From Floccularia luteovirens (Eukaryota > Basidiomycota > Agaricomycetes > Agaricales > Squamanitaceae), in assembly GCA_009739215.1 (NCBI GenBank), contig VSJF01000009.1, positions 434,001 through 498,000 on the forward strand: a DNA stretch of 64,000 nucleotides, read 5' to 3'. Position 1 is the stretch's first letter. Every line of letters starts with the position of its first letter. The notes under the pieces are model-generated. The model saw only the letters and a program-made list of their open reading frames with translations, was not told where the DNA came from and ran no database searches. Below, piece by piece: positions 52,281 through 64,000 of this stretch. A program made the position numbers and the translations under genes.

Positions 52281-54762
52281 ATGTTTCCTATTCGTTCACT
52301 GTGGCCTGTGGGTGTGTTGTTGATTTTCCCAAGCGTGGTGTTGTGTCTGGCTCCTGCTGGTCCTTGGGATAGTTTCAATTTTGCACCAGAGTCGAAGACT
52401 GTTTATCCGAATGCGATTCATTCGACGCAAGGGTCGGTTCAGAATGCTCAACGTCTTGTTAAGAATGTGGGGAGTTCTACTTTAAGAGGAAAGGGCTCGT
52501 GGGTTGCTTTGGATTATGGTGTTGAGGTGAAGATATTCTAGGTTTTGGTTCGGTGACCTCCAATTGAACATATTTTATACTTCAGGTCGGAGGATTGATT
52601 TCGCTAAACTTTGACACCACCACATCCACGTCCTCTATATCACTCTCTTTCACAGAATCACCAACATTCATCCGACCAGCATTCTCTGACGACTCTTCAT
52701 TTCCTTCAGAAAACACCACATATGACGGCGTACTCCACGTTCCCGCACCTCTACCAAAAGGTCATTGGACTCAACCAGCATCTGCTTTGAGAGGAGGGTT
52801 CCGATTCCTCACAATCGTTTCCAACTCTGATTCTGCCGTGACAATCTCAAATGTATCATGTGCGATATCGTTCATGCCACATGTGGATGATTTGAGAGCG
52901 TATTCGGGATATTTCTTTGCGGATGACCCGGTTTTTCATGATAAAGATTTTTTGACAAAAGTTTGGTATGCTGGAGCGTATACTGTACAAACTAATACTG
53001 TACCGCTTGATACCGGTAGAAAGGTTCCTTTCGCGGCTGCAGGCAGTTGAGTGATTTTCTTTTCTTTTTTTCTTCTCGAACACCCATCTAATTTCGAATG
53101 GGATGATTTTTTTTAGCTTGGGCGAACAATGCGAAACTGGGTGTTGCAGGTCCGATTATAGTGGACGGCGCAAAACGTGATCGGTATGTCTTTCGAATAT
53201 GATTGTTACTTTCAGTTGCTCAAAATATCTTAGAGCGGTCTGGCCTGGTGAGTAACTTACATGGCAATCTACGTAAAAGGTCAAGTATGACCAATGAATA
53301 AAAACAGGGGACATGGGAATTGCAGTTCCAGCGCAATTCGTATCAACAAATGATTTAATACCAACCCGGAATGCTCTATCGACTATGTTTGCAGCTATAA
53401 ATCCGTCGACTGGTGCTCTCCCAGAATCTGGCCCTCCATTGAGTCAGCAAGGATCTGATACATATCATGCATGGACTTTGATTGGAACTCGTAAGTGATT
53501 TCTGGTTTTCTAAATGGTAAAGCTAATGTGAATACTTTTGATAGACAATTACTACCTCTTCTCTGGTGATATAGAATGGGTACAACAAATTTGGACGAAC
53601 TATACAAAGGCTGTGGCATTCCTAGAAGGCAAGGTTGATAAAACTGGGCTGATAAACATTACCGGACTCCGGGATTGGGCAAGGTTGGGTGGTGGTGGAT
53701 ATAACGCTGAAGGGAATGCTCTCTTGTATAAAGTGCGTACCTTTTCTTCGCCCAAATTTTAGTCATTTGTCTAATGGTACGAGTTATCTAGGTTTTGACA
53801 ACGGCTTCTGATTTGGCCAAATATCTTAACAACACGAGCCTATCATCAGCCTGGGCAAAAAATGCCACAGCACTTAAACAGAAATTCAATGATGCCTTCT
53901 GGGTTGAAAGTGCCGGCCTTTACAGGGATAATCAAACAACTGCTTTGTTCCCACAAGATGCCAATTCGTTTGCTGTGTTGTACAACCTTACAACATCACT
54001 GGATCAAGCAAAGAGGATAAGTGATGGTCTTGTGTTGAATTGGAATGACTTGGGACCTATACCACCGGAGCTTCCTGATACAATTAGTCCGTTTATTAGC
54101 GGGTTTGAAGTTCGTTTTTTCTTTCTTCCTTGTTTATGAAGTATTTCATTGACTTGTTTTAACACAGCTCCAAGCCCACTTTGAAAGTGGAAACGATGCA
54201 AGGGCCATGGACCTCTTGAGGCGAACATGGGGATATATCTTATACACGGATTTGTCTGTGCAAAGTACACTTTTGGAAGGGTTCACCGCTAATGGATCTC
54301 TCGCGTGAGTGTGTTCATCACTTTTAAATTCATAATCCGAACCGAGTTACTCACAATAAATCCAAAAAAAGCTACCGATGGTACAGAGGCTACAATAACG
54401 ACCCAGCCTATACATCCCACAGTCACGGATGGAGTTCAGGACCAACATCCGCTTTGACGTTCTACGTTCTAGGATTAACCATAACAGCACCTCGTGGGCA
54501 GACTTGGACAATCTCCCCACATGTCAGTGGCTTACCTGCTGCTGAAGGCGGGTTCGAAACTAGTTTAGGGTGGTTTGGAGTGAAGTGGACTACTGTTGGG
54601 CAGAGAGAGATTCATATGGAGGTTGATACACCGGAAGGAACTGTTGGGACAATCAAGGCACCTGATGGTATGACGATTATCAACGATGGGGCTAGGAATC
54701 GTGCTACCGGGACGAAGGAGGTGGCAGTGGGAGGTGGAAAACGCCTTGTTATTATGAAGTGA
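52281..54762 (+). CDS. Secreted six-hairpin glycosidase, alpha-L-rhamnosidase type (GH78-like)
   Basis: Likely removes terminal rhamnose or a similar sugar from plant glycosides or pectin side chains outside the cell. The start MFPIRSLWPVGVLLIFPSVV is a signal peptide. An N-terminal beta-sandwich (SWVALDYGVEV, GLISLNFDTT, LHVPAPLPKGHW, RGGFRFLTIVSN) precedes the alpha/alpha six-hairpin barrel: FLTKVWYAGAYTVQTNTVPL, VDGAKRDRAVWPGDMGIA (the D-R-x-V-W-x-G-D block typical for these enzymes), DTYHAWTLIGTHNYYLFSGD, GLRDWARLGGGGYN, WYRGYN and SHSHGWSSGPTSALTFYVLG. The C-terminal domain ends EVAVGGGKRLVIMK. About seven short introns, all joining in frame. Many N-x-S/T sites fit secretion. The substrate is inferred from family similarity only. 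Confidence 0.85.
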
Positions 54763-56511
54763 AAATTTTTAACTTTTATGTGTATCTAGTAAGGATTCGT
54801 AACCATTGGGATTTTATTCTACTTTTATTTTTAAAAAAGGAAGAGAAGATCAGGGAAGTCGTGATACACTTTCTGGGGATCTTCCCGACGGACCGGGGTT
54901 AACAATGGCAGATGATCATGATCAGATGGAACTCTCCAAAAACAAAAGGTACATTGTGATACTTTCTTGGGGCGTTTACAAAGTCGGTATAAGGCAAGCT
55001 AGGTCCCAAGCGCTAAGATAAACACACGGAGAAAAGAATTGGTAAATTATAATTAAAAACTCAGCCTTAACATATCCACAACCGCAGCAAACTCAATCAG
55101 GTTTATGTACAGATCTTGGCATGTTGGCATGTCGTATTGTGATAGTTATCATGAAACTAGTCGGTAAGGAAGCCTTGCGCGCCGCTGGTCGTCTGTCATG
55201 GATGTGCTTTACAACTGTCGCCTGTTGTTGTCGCCACCCTAAGACCCTTAACTGCTATAACTACCGGATCGAGGTGCTATAAGTAGACAACTACGAAAAA
55301 AACTTGGTGGACCATGTGTGCAACTGGAAGAGAATAATCCCATATCATCCAGTTTCTATTAGTAAGAGCAAACTTAAAGGGGTTCTGGAGTTTATAGGAG
55401 ATATCTCTCCGAGGTCGGACATCCTTGACAACAAAACAGCATTGACGCTTGTGCACAATATGTACTTTCCGTTGGAACCCGGATGATAGTCACTGCAATC
55501 TCCATTTCCCTTGGCTTTTTTGGATCCCTATGGAAGAAACGGTATCAGGGCCATCATTCATGGTAACCTGGCTAACAGCTGGATTCGGATAGACTCGAAC
55601 TCGGTTAAGTGCTATAACTACTGAACAGACAGTCGTTAACGCCTATAACAACACATCAACTGGAAGCAGCTGAATAGTTTGATGAAAGAAATCCCTTGAT
55701 TATGATATGTATGTATAGTGTACCCGGGCAAAAGGCAAATATAACTCACCATCACACATTGATCTTATACATGGAACGCTTGGAATATTGAAAGGTACAT
55801 ACTGCGGAATCTGTCGAGTTTCAGAGCGTGGTATTAATGTGATAACACGAGACGTGTGCATATATTTAATAGTTTTACGTGCTATACTCTGTGTTGAACA
55901 GGGATTGAAAGGGATGGCTATTGTTCAGGACAGAGGCAGTGAATTACAGGTGACGACGGCGGAATAAAGTAATATGGCAAAGAGACGCTTGGATTTACAG
56001 ACACCATTTCCTTACAAAGACAAAGTTATTTCGTATAAATAGCGGAGCCAGAAAGTGATTCTCGGCAAGTGGGGATTGAGAGGGCAAAAATAGGTTAGAA
56101 CGAAATCGGCACGCTGGCACGTGTAAGTTGGTGGTGAAATGTTGCGTTGCGAATGTGAAGATGGGATGACGTTATGTAATAGGACGGAAAGACAAGGGCG
56201 AGTGTTGTCTTTGTTGTTTCCAAGTGGTGGCAATTGTATATAAGTAAGGAGAGATTGGAAACGATTAGTATCGAGGATGCGGTGGAGAAGTTAATTATAA
56301 GCTGACAATTGATAAGGAAACTGCGCAGTGATCACTCTAGAGGGAGAAAGGCTCATATACATATTTGATATACTTATTCTTGTATTCAGTTCCCACCCAT
56401 CCCTCAATCCTTTACCTTCCCATCCACACCTCTCCCCCTTCCTCTTCCTCTTCCTCCTCTTTTTCCTCTCCCAGATTCTAAGAGGGAGGTACTCAAGGCT
56501 TCCGAGGTATC
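54763..56511. other. Long intergenic region with a weak dispersed short repeat
   Basis: No gene seen. A short string of the form TTAAxTGCTATAACTAC occurs at about 55247-55265 and 55603-55622, with a diverged third at about 55632-55650. The right part is the CT-rich upstream region of the next gene. Confidence 0.45.
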
Positions 56512-57899
56512 ATGTCATTAACGTCTACACCATCGCCTAGTGCGATCAAGTCGTCATCATCATCTCTTCCAGAATCTTTCCAATTCATCCCAACTAGTAC
56601 CTTCTCAAATCCTTTCTCATCTTCGTTTACCACCGAAATTTCTACCTTTACGTCGGCTAATAGCACTAATAACAATAACAATGGACCAACTATCGCTTCC
56701 TCTGCATCCCTTTACCGTATGTGCATTTCCTTCTAATTACCCAATACTCCTAATCACTATTCCTTGTTCATCTAACCACTCGTCAATTCAACATTTCTGT
56801 CGCCAACCCCATCTCAGTCTACACATTCTTGGCAACTCTCGTCCTTCTCCTATCTGTCTCAGCAGCAATCGTAACACGATCTTTCGTGATTCGTCGACGT
56901 CATCAGAGGATGATTGAAGAAGCCATCCGGAATGGTACTTGGATTCCACCCGCCCCATCAATCTCGGGAGGTCGTGGGCCGAGAGTTGATTTGTCCAAGA
57001 AACCATCAATGTGGGAAGCTTATCTCGGGGAATATGACGCTGCTCGTGAAGGTAATGAAAGTATGGATGAGAAAACGGGAATGGGACATAAAGAGAAATC
57101 TGCATTGGAGGGGGTTGGTGGAGTGGGGTGGAGCGCTGGTGCTGCGTGGGCTCCGTATGAGTGGGAGATGATACGGCCTATTACGGCGGCATATGTCTTA
57201 GGAAAACCTTCACCTTCGTCGCCATCCTCGTCTCTATCGACAGGAGGAAGATCAGCGCCCGGTCCGATCACTTCGACGAATCCTGATGGACTGACGACCC
57301 CTCCGAGTGATATTAGATCTTCGCCACCTACCACACAAAGGCAAGGAGAGTCCGCATCACTCGCATCACCCGTATCCATACCTCCAACTCACCCACCTGA
57401 ATCGTCACCACCATCACAGGAACCTCGAAATGCCCGCACGATCGTGCGAGATCTTGCCCGTTTGCTAAGTCCAACGCCAGCTGCGACTTCGCCGCTTCCA
57501 GGACCTCCAAGCAGCTCAGCACAAGATCGAGGGCAAGACGATGGGACGGGGCATGACGGAGCTGGGGCGATGCAAGGCTTACCACCTGGGCCTCGGCGTG
57601 TACAAGTTGCTGTACTCATATCTATGCCTGCTCCTCGATCGGAAACAGGGGTATCGTCTTCAAAGCTTGGCGGTAGTAGTTCAGGATCAGTATCGAGTTC
57701 AAATGCTCATGCCTCTGCTGCAAAAGCTGCTGATGATGAACCACCACCATTACCACATCTGGAAATGGGAATTGCAGAGTTGTTAGTTCATGGTGAGAAT
57801 GATGAGGACGAGGATAAAGAAACCCGTGATGGCAATGAAGGTGGTGTAAGTAATGGAAAGAAAAGTATGGGTAGTAGGGATGGAAGCTTAGACAAATAG
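56512..57899 (+). CDS. Single-pass membrane protein with long Pro/Ser-rich cytoplasmic tail
   Basis: Function unknown. Exon 1 codes for a Ser/Thr-rich N-terminus (MSLTSTPSPSAIKSSSSSLP) that may lie outside the cell. An intron near 56720-56817 leads to the helix TFLATLVLLLSVSAAIV, then TRSFVIRRRHQRMIEEAIRNGTWIPP, a conserved juxtamembrane block in mushroom homologs as far as I recall. Near residues 110-150 is KPSMWEAYLGEY and WAPYEWEMIRPITAAYV. The tail is low-complexity until RRVQVAVLISMPAPR and LPHLEMGIAELLVHGEN near the end. There is no signal peptide, so the N-terminus probably crosses by the helix itself. One intron, no frame break. The conserved VAVLI-MP and LPHxEMGxAE blocks suggest a specific, so far unnamed, family. 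Confidence 0.65.
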
Positions 57900-58903
57900 G
57901 ACCTTGATATTATGATTATGCTGGTTTGTGCTCTGTTTTTTTATATGGATTTGGATGGAAGGACAAGTTGGACGACTTGGTACAGGGAATGGAGGTCTCG
58001 ACGAATTGGCGTTTACGAGACGGATCTGTAATGATGAAGGCTTGAAACACTGAAAAGAAAAATTGTCAGATTACACTCCCCTAAATCGTCTGCTTATTCT
58101 TTCTTTCTTCTTACATATTTTTTTTAGTTGATGCTGTTTTAGTATATAAAAAAACATGGATTCAGGATGTTGTAACAATTCTTTCTACCATTCGTATCGA
58201 GGGACCGTTTATAGCTAGGTTGTCATTGAATTTTGGCGATGTATGGAGCGTGAACTTTTGACTCTGAGGGCGATGAAACTTGGGCGAAGGGTGTGCGAGC
58301 GAGAGGGGTGATATCAGTTGTTCTTTTATAATAAAATACATATTGATTTCTTGGCATTCTCTCTTTTCCAACTGGAAAATGCGGTTTTTACATGAGTGAC
58401 CGTGTGTGTACTGTGATAAAGATGACTCCAATATGATTGTTGTCAATGAATGTACGTATGATGGATAAGAGTGATTTCATCATCTCCTTTATCAATTGTG
58501 TTTATATTATCATATTCAGAAAAACGTGAGATATCGAAGAAACGCCGTTGTATACAAGGATTGGAAGCGAATTTAATCGAATGGAATGATGTCGGATATG
58601 ATGAGCTGGGACAAATGTCGGAAGATGTCGTATAAAAAGGATTTTGGGGTAAGAATAGTAACGGAATCAAATAAAGGCGCACGTTTGCGATGATTCAGCT
58701 TGTGTTTGCAGCGACGGAGAGAAACGGATACTTAGAGGAACAGAACAGAATAGAAGAGGGAGGGAGAGGTATGCGAGATCATGTGATAAAAGCTAAGAAC
58801 AGCGAGAGAGATCGATCGATGAGAGGAATGTGACGTAGTAGACATATACTTTATCTTCTCCCTCTTTCTCTTCGTCCTTTCCCCCAACCTCATCTTCAAT
58901 ACC
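57900..58903. other. Intergenic, no gene seen
   Basis: Holds the 3' end of the previous gene and the upstream region of the trehalose gene, with a CT-rich stretch (58857-58890) just before its start codon. Confidence 0.6.
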
Positions 58904-61900
58904 ATGAGCTCATTTCGCAATCAGCGTGTCATCATCGCCTCTCTCTTTCTCCCTGCCACTGCCGTTCTCGGCGACTCTCCGCCTCCTACTCCTCCAGACC
59001 AGGTAATTTCAGACTCCGAGCAGTCTGCTATACCTCCCGTTCCCATTTCTGCGTCACTCCGACAGCGCCCGACGATCACAACATCGAGTACTCATACCCG
59101 GCAGTCGAGTTTAGCTCAGCCTTTAAAAAGTATTGTCGATGACCTTAAAGACAAGGTTTGCTGACGACGATCATGCAAAAAAGAATAGCGCTGAACTTGA
59201 AATATTTCAGACTACTCGAAACCCAACACCGGCATTGATGTCGCCTGTTAATGAGGTTGCGAACCCATTCACAAAACTCACTCGTTTCGCTGATACAGTA
59301 GAAGGCGCTATCACATCCCTTCGTAACCAACCTATCAATGGAAGTGATGACCTCACAACTAATGCTTCAGTCAAACCAAAAAACACGTCTCCAACTGCCA
59401 ACAGTAGACGTAAGAGGTCACTCCAGCGCAAAACTTCCCGGTCCGCTTCGCGCCGATCTTCCGGCAACGGCCCTTCCTCAACAACCTACGAGACCTTTCA
59501 TATCGAACCAAATCCACACTGTAATGGTGGTCTTAAAAACGCTATTGATAGTGTTGGCCCCCGTTTGCGTAAAAAATTATGGGTTGGTTCTCTAGGTACA
59601 AGCACTGATGATTGGGGTGATGCCTTGAAGAAAAGTGTTGATGAAAGGATGCGCACTCAGCGTGATTGCTTGCCTGTTTGGATTCCTGATGCAGAATTCC
59701 AGAGTTGTTATGATGAATTTTGTCATCAAGTAAGTCTATTTTTTTGTTGAATAAGAACAGAGTCGTGAATAGACCAACTGCTAGGTGTTATGGCCATGTC
59801 TGCATTATGCTATCCCGGATGCACCCAAGACCAAGCTCTTCTATGAATCAGCATCTTATAAACAGTATGTAGCTGTCAACCAGCGTTTTGCAGATGCTAT
59901 CATCGCAAATTATCAAGAAGGCGATATCAGTATGCAATTTCCTGTACCTTACACACATTGTAACCCACTCATCGTATCAATATAGTCTGGATTCAATGAT
60001 TACCACCTTCTACTCCTTCCCTCTCCTCCTGCGTTCTTCGCCCCTTTTGCCCTCCTTCAGCTCCTATCGGCTTCTTCATGCACGTAGCATTCCCATCCTC
60101 CGAGATTTTCCGTTGTCTTTCCGTCCGCTCTGAACTTCTACGCGGACTCCTCGGTGCGGATCTTGTTGGTTTCCAGACCGCAAACTATGCCAGACATTTT
60201 CGTCAAACTGTAAGCCGTATCTTGGCTTGGGAAGCTGTACCGAAAGGCGTTGTTGTTGGGGAAGAAGGTGGCGGTGTTGGTGTTGGTGGTAGGAGTTTAC
60301 AGGACGGGTTGAATAAGGATCTTACAGGAGATTCAGAGGGTGGAGAGAAGAAACTTGATGAATTGAGTGAGTCAGAGAAGTCGGAGAGGAGGGAAGAAGG
60401 GAAAGAGAAACTTGAGAAAGGCAGGTTTGTGGATGTTGGAGTGTTCCCCATGGGTATTGATGTCAAGCAATTGATGGAACGCAAGTGAGTGATGCCACCG
60501 TCATCAATATCGATCCAATTTTTTGATTTTTTTAATGGTCCTTTGTAGAAATGAACCAGAAGTTGCTGAATGGGTACAAGTTCTTAAGCAGCGTTATGCG
60601 GGAATGAAAATCCTTGTTGGGAGAGATAAGTTGGATGAGATACAGGTATACATAAAGGTGATCGTATGAGGCACTACACATACTGATTTGTCTTGTGTCT
60701 AGGGTGTTAGATACAAGATCCTCGCATTTGAAGCATTCTTGGATAAATATCCAGAGTTCCAAGGAAAAGTAAAGTCTTTTCATCGAAACTTTTTTTCCCA
60801 TAGATCTAACTCTCACAGGTCGTCATGCTTCAAGTAGCACTCCCAACAACTGAATCACCGACACAGGCAGCTTCAGTAGCAGACATAGTCTCACGAATAA
60901 ATTCAAGATTCTCAACTCTTACATACCAACCTGTCGTGTTTTTACATACGGCGGATTTAACATTTTCGCAATACCTTGCGTTGTTGACTGTAGGTGATGC
61001 ATTTATTGTGGGTAGTTTGAGGGAGGGGATGGCGTTGAGGACTCATGAGTTTGTGGAGTGTCAAGAAGGCAGGTGGAGGCCTCTTGTGCTTAGCGAGGTG
61101 GGTACAACAATGTGCTTTTCTTTATTGTTTTCCAGATTGATTGATATGTCGTATAGTTCACGGGAAGCTATAGCTACAGTGGTTTCCGCTCGTGTATCGC
61201 AATTAATCCTTGGGATACCAGAGGAACTGCGGCTGCTATTTATCAGGTCTGTTTGTTTTCTTAAAGTTGAATTACTTTACTTGATTCTAAGAGTTGTGTC
61301 TGTTTCTAGGCTCTGACAATGAGCGATGAAGAAGCCAAATCACGTTGGGAGGTGAGTAATAGTTATTATTTATTGTCTCTCACACCTTGACAAAAAAAAA
61401 ATAGGATCTGCATAACCACGTAACGACCCAAACAGCACAAGCTTTCGTAACCTCCTTCCTTACAAGAGTAGTCCGCGCCAACACTGAACATCAAGCGCTC
61501 GACTCTCCAGAAGTTGTCCCGGTACTAGACCCAGCTCGTGTCATTCCAAGGTACAAACACTCATCAAGAAGGCTCGTGCTTGTTGACTTTGAAGGTTCAC
61601 TCTGGACTCGTGACTTGAGTAAGGAAGGGTTGCTTAAGATGCTTGGAGGTGTTCCTACCATCCCAGGCCACGCTGGAGGCAATGCCAACGCAAATTTGCC
61701 TCCGGTAGTCATCACTCTCCCATCACATCTCGACTTCCCTTGCCGCATTGGGAGGTCCGAAATATGCAGCGGGAGAATATGACGTCCCGTCTGAAATTGT
61801 CCGGACTCTCACAGCTCTCGCTTCAGATAAACGAAATGAAGTATGGGTGCTTAGTGGGTTACCCGCTGCTGTTATGGAGCGAGTTTTGGGAGGTGTGAAA

Positions 61901-62786
61901 GGGCTGGGTATGGTTGCTGAGAATGGATGTTTTATAAAAACTAGGGTTGGAGAGAGAGCGAGGGTTGGAAGTCCAAGAAGCCCGACTGCTGCCTTTGGAT
62001 TTGGGAATGTGTCTAGTGGTGGTACGACGGGAACGACGGATACTTCACAAGGAAGAGAAGGAGAGTGGATTAATATGGTTGTAAATTTCAATTTGACGTG
62101 GAAGACTTCTTGTTTGGAGATTTTGAATTATGTGAGTGCTTCTCAAGGGGTCACAATTCTAATTCTGATCCATATACGTATATAGTTCACCGAGCGTACA
62201 CCAGGTTCTATTATAGAAGAACGACAAGCTTCAATTGTTTGGAGATTCTGGACCGGATCGTCTGATGACGATTGCGCAGATAGACAATGGGCGAGGCGAC
62301 AAGCTGCGGAAGCTCAGAACCATATATTTGATAGGTACTGTCATCCATCCAAATTTTGAGTTTTTCTAAATGAATCCATTTATATCACACAGCCTGGGCG
62401 AGCGATACGGCCTTCGCATAGTACCCGGTAAAAACAGTTTCCTAGTCCTCCCCAACAACATATCTCGATCAACAGCCGTCGGAGCAATCCTTCACCCAGG
62501 AGGACCCTCCCGATCCCCCTTCTCCGGCCATGCATCATGGGCATCACCCGACGCATATCTCAGCAACTCTTCATCTTCATCAATGATCACTACAGGTGGT
62601 ACAAGTAATTTCAGAGAATTGGATTTCGTACTCGCGGTTAGTTCGGATGAGAAATTATTGAGGAGGTTGAATGACTTTGAAGGAGCGGAAACTGTTAGTA
62701 CTAGCGGGAAAGGAACTGATGCGAGGTGGAGAGTTGAACCCAGTGAGGTTGTGAGTGTTTTGAGAGCTTTAGCTGGAGTTGTTTAA
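58904..62786 (+). CDS. Trehalose synthase complex subunit, Tps3/Tsl1-like, with degenerate phosphatase motif (several frame breaks)
   Basis: Probable regulatory subunit of the trehalose-6-phosphate synthase/phosphatase complex in the cytosol. The start MSSFRNQRVIIASLFLPATAVLG is typical of the large fungal subunits. A Ser-rich linker follows, then a GT20 domain: KLWVGSLGTSTDDWG, LWPCLHYAIPD, GFFMHVAFPSSEIFRCLSVR, LLGADLVGFQTANYARHFR, GVFPMGIDVKQL, KILVGRDKLDEIQGV, FIVGSLREGMALRTHEF and SEFTGSYSYSGFRSCIAINP. The phosphatase domain begins RRLVLVDFEGSLW. Active Tps2-type enzymes have D-x-D-G-T; here it is D-F-E-G-S, so catalysis is unlikely. The frame breaks near 59995, 60033 and 60057 (three single extra bases, net three) and near 61730. 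It ends VVSVLRALAGVV. Tps2 itself is the alternative. Confidence 0.8.
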
Positions 62787-63831
62787 TCTTTCATGAAGTC
62801 GAGAAGAGAGGAACGATTTATTTTGTAGGTTAAAGAAGTAGAATATAGGTAGAAATCCATGTGCATGTAGTTTTTATTTTGTAGAAATCTGGATGTTTGA
62901 AATAACGGAAATGCGGAATACGTTTTCAAAACTTATCACATCACTCTTTCCTTCTCTTTCACGCCTCCCCGCAGAAAAATCTTCGTAGTTTGTAGGTCAT
63001 GTAATTGGTATAAATGACATGAATTGTAGATATATAAATATGTAGATGCGGAATATGTTCTTGTTGGAGATGAGTATGTACGAGGTAAATTGCAGAATGT
63101 GCAACTGTAATGTTCGACTGATGACATGCACATGAGAAAGATGCAGAGATAGAATACAGGCTGTAAAACCGAGTGAGGGGTTAGAAATGGATATAAACAA
63201 AATGATAATGCAAGTCATGAGAGGGCGTCGAGCAGTGTTATCGTGACAGGCATATAAGCATGGGTGGGCTGGGTGGTAAACGCCTCCTAGATGGTGGACG
63301 TACCCTATTGGATATTAAACGGTGATGGAGTTAGCTGGGTCCTTGGGGTGGTTGGGAACACGGGTAACGATGAAAGGTGTTCCACATCAGTCAGAGGGAA
63401 CCGAAGGTTGCGCCATGACAAATGAGCTGCGCATCCATAAATAGCAGAACATATATGCTCGTGTCTGCCCTTCATGGCTTTAACACAGATACACAAACGC
63501 CCAAACCCCTAGCGATGTGGGTCTAGCAGGGGACCCATACTCTCCAAGCGAGGCACTAGCTATCTACAATGGAACAAATGAATAAGCGACAACGCTGGGA
63601 TGGCTGCCAGGCTGGTTGGAGCCTTGTATAGCGTAGTTGTCGCGATAGTCATTATGGCGGTGGCGAGTGAAGGAGTAATTGTGGTAGGGGAGAGGACGCC
63701 GAGTAGACAAGAGATAAGGTAGGGACATCCTTGATGAATAAGGGTTGTTGACTGGAGTTTAGTGAAAATGCGGTGGATAATGGTGTGGGAAGTCGGGGTG
63801 TAGATGACAGAAACAATTGGAACCAAAATAT
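62787..63831. other. Intergenic, no gene seen
   Basis: Convergent 3' ends of the trehalose gene and of the gene at the right edge. Frames here have no domain support, and no tRNA fold was found by eye. Confidence 0.5.
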
Positions 63832-64000
63832 TCAGATCTTCAGCTCTCTGAATCCTCTGACATCAACGCGACCAGTCCCATTCCTCCTCCATTCTTCTTT
63901 GTCACCTTCTTCTCCGGTACCGTCCCGAGCTCCAGTCCAGCCCTTCCATCGCCCGCCCGGAATAACGATTTTACCAGCTCCTACTTTTGGGTCTCCATGT
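63832..64000 (-). CDS. C-terminal exon of an unidentified gene, cut by window edge
   Basis: A minus-strand frame enters at the right edge and ends with TGA at 63832-63834. It reads HGDPKVGAGKIVIPGGRW, KGWTGARDGTGEE, then RRNGTGRVDVRGFRELKI. The Gly/Arg-rich, non-repetitive composition and the open frame up to the edge suggest real coding sequence. I do not recognise the family, and the rest of the gene lies outside the window. Confidence 0.45.
   Translation of the reverse strand, partial: HGDPKVGAGKIVIPGGRWKGWTGARDGTGEEGDKEEWRRNGTGRVDVRGFRELKI

Noticed and set aside
57020..57619. Overlapping minus-strand frames of 76-119 residues
   Set aside because: They lie fully inside the low-complexity coding exon of the 56.5 kb gene and only mirror its composition.

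Overview
The window looks like a gene-dense stretch of nuclear DNA from a filamentous basidiomycete, most likely a mushroom-forming Agaricomycete. The evidence is: many short introns (about 50-60 bases, GT..AG), an AA9 lytic polysaccharide monooxygenase, a microsomal P450 of the fungal type, three copies of a DUF6533-like multi-pass membrane family that I associate with mushrooms, and several single-pass surface proteins with low-complexity tails. I see no bacterial operons, CRISPR, rRNA or tRNA genes, and no intact transposon.

Layout. 1-6 kb: a single-pass surface protein with a galactose-binding-like ectodomain (cut by the left edge), the ESCRT-II subunit VPS36, a rhodanese-domain gene and, divergently from a ~100-base promoter, the thioredoxin-fold protein FMP46. 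6.4-11.1 kb: three tandem paralogous single-pass proteins sharing a glycine-rich membrane segment. 12.3-14 kb: a cupredoxin ectodomain on a membrane anchor with a long cytoplasmic tail. 14.7-19.2 kb: glycogen phosphorylase with many introns. 19.5-26.5 kb: a P450, a 3-ketodihydrosphingosine reductase (TSC10 type) and an AA9 LPMO. 27-37.4 kb: four Old Yellow Enzyme (OYE) paralogs in tandem on the minus strand, split by an unidentified gene-like stretch. 38-51.4 kb: three DUF6533-like membrane protein genes plus a duplicated C-terminal relic, and a Ser/Pro-rich mucin-like membrane protein. 52.3-64 kb: a secreted six-hairpin glycosidase of the alpha-L-rhamnosidase type, another single-pass protein, a trehalose-synthase-complex subunit of the Tps3/Tsl1 kind, and the tail of an unidentified gene at the right edge.

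How it fits together. Two storage-carbohydrate genes (glycogen phosphorylase, trehalose complex subunit) and two secreted carbohydrate-active enzymes (AA9, rhamnosidase-like) point to a saprotrophic or plant-associated life. The surface is unusually well represented: about seven single-pass proteins and three multi-pass proteins. The OYE array with a nearby P450 could serve reductive detoxification or secondary metabolism, but no backbone synthase is visible.

A caution: VPS36, the rhodanese gene, one tandem membrane gene, the cupredoxin gene, two OYE copies and the trehalose gene are interrupted by single-base shifts, almost all of them extra bases. Because well-conserved genes are hit in the same way as paralogs, many of these are probably assembly errors; only the fourth OYE copy looks like a real pseudogene, and even that is uncertain. 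Exon joins were read by eye from splice sites and family expectation.
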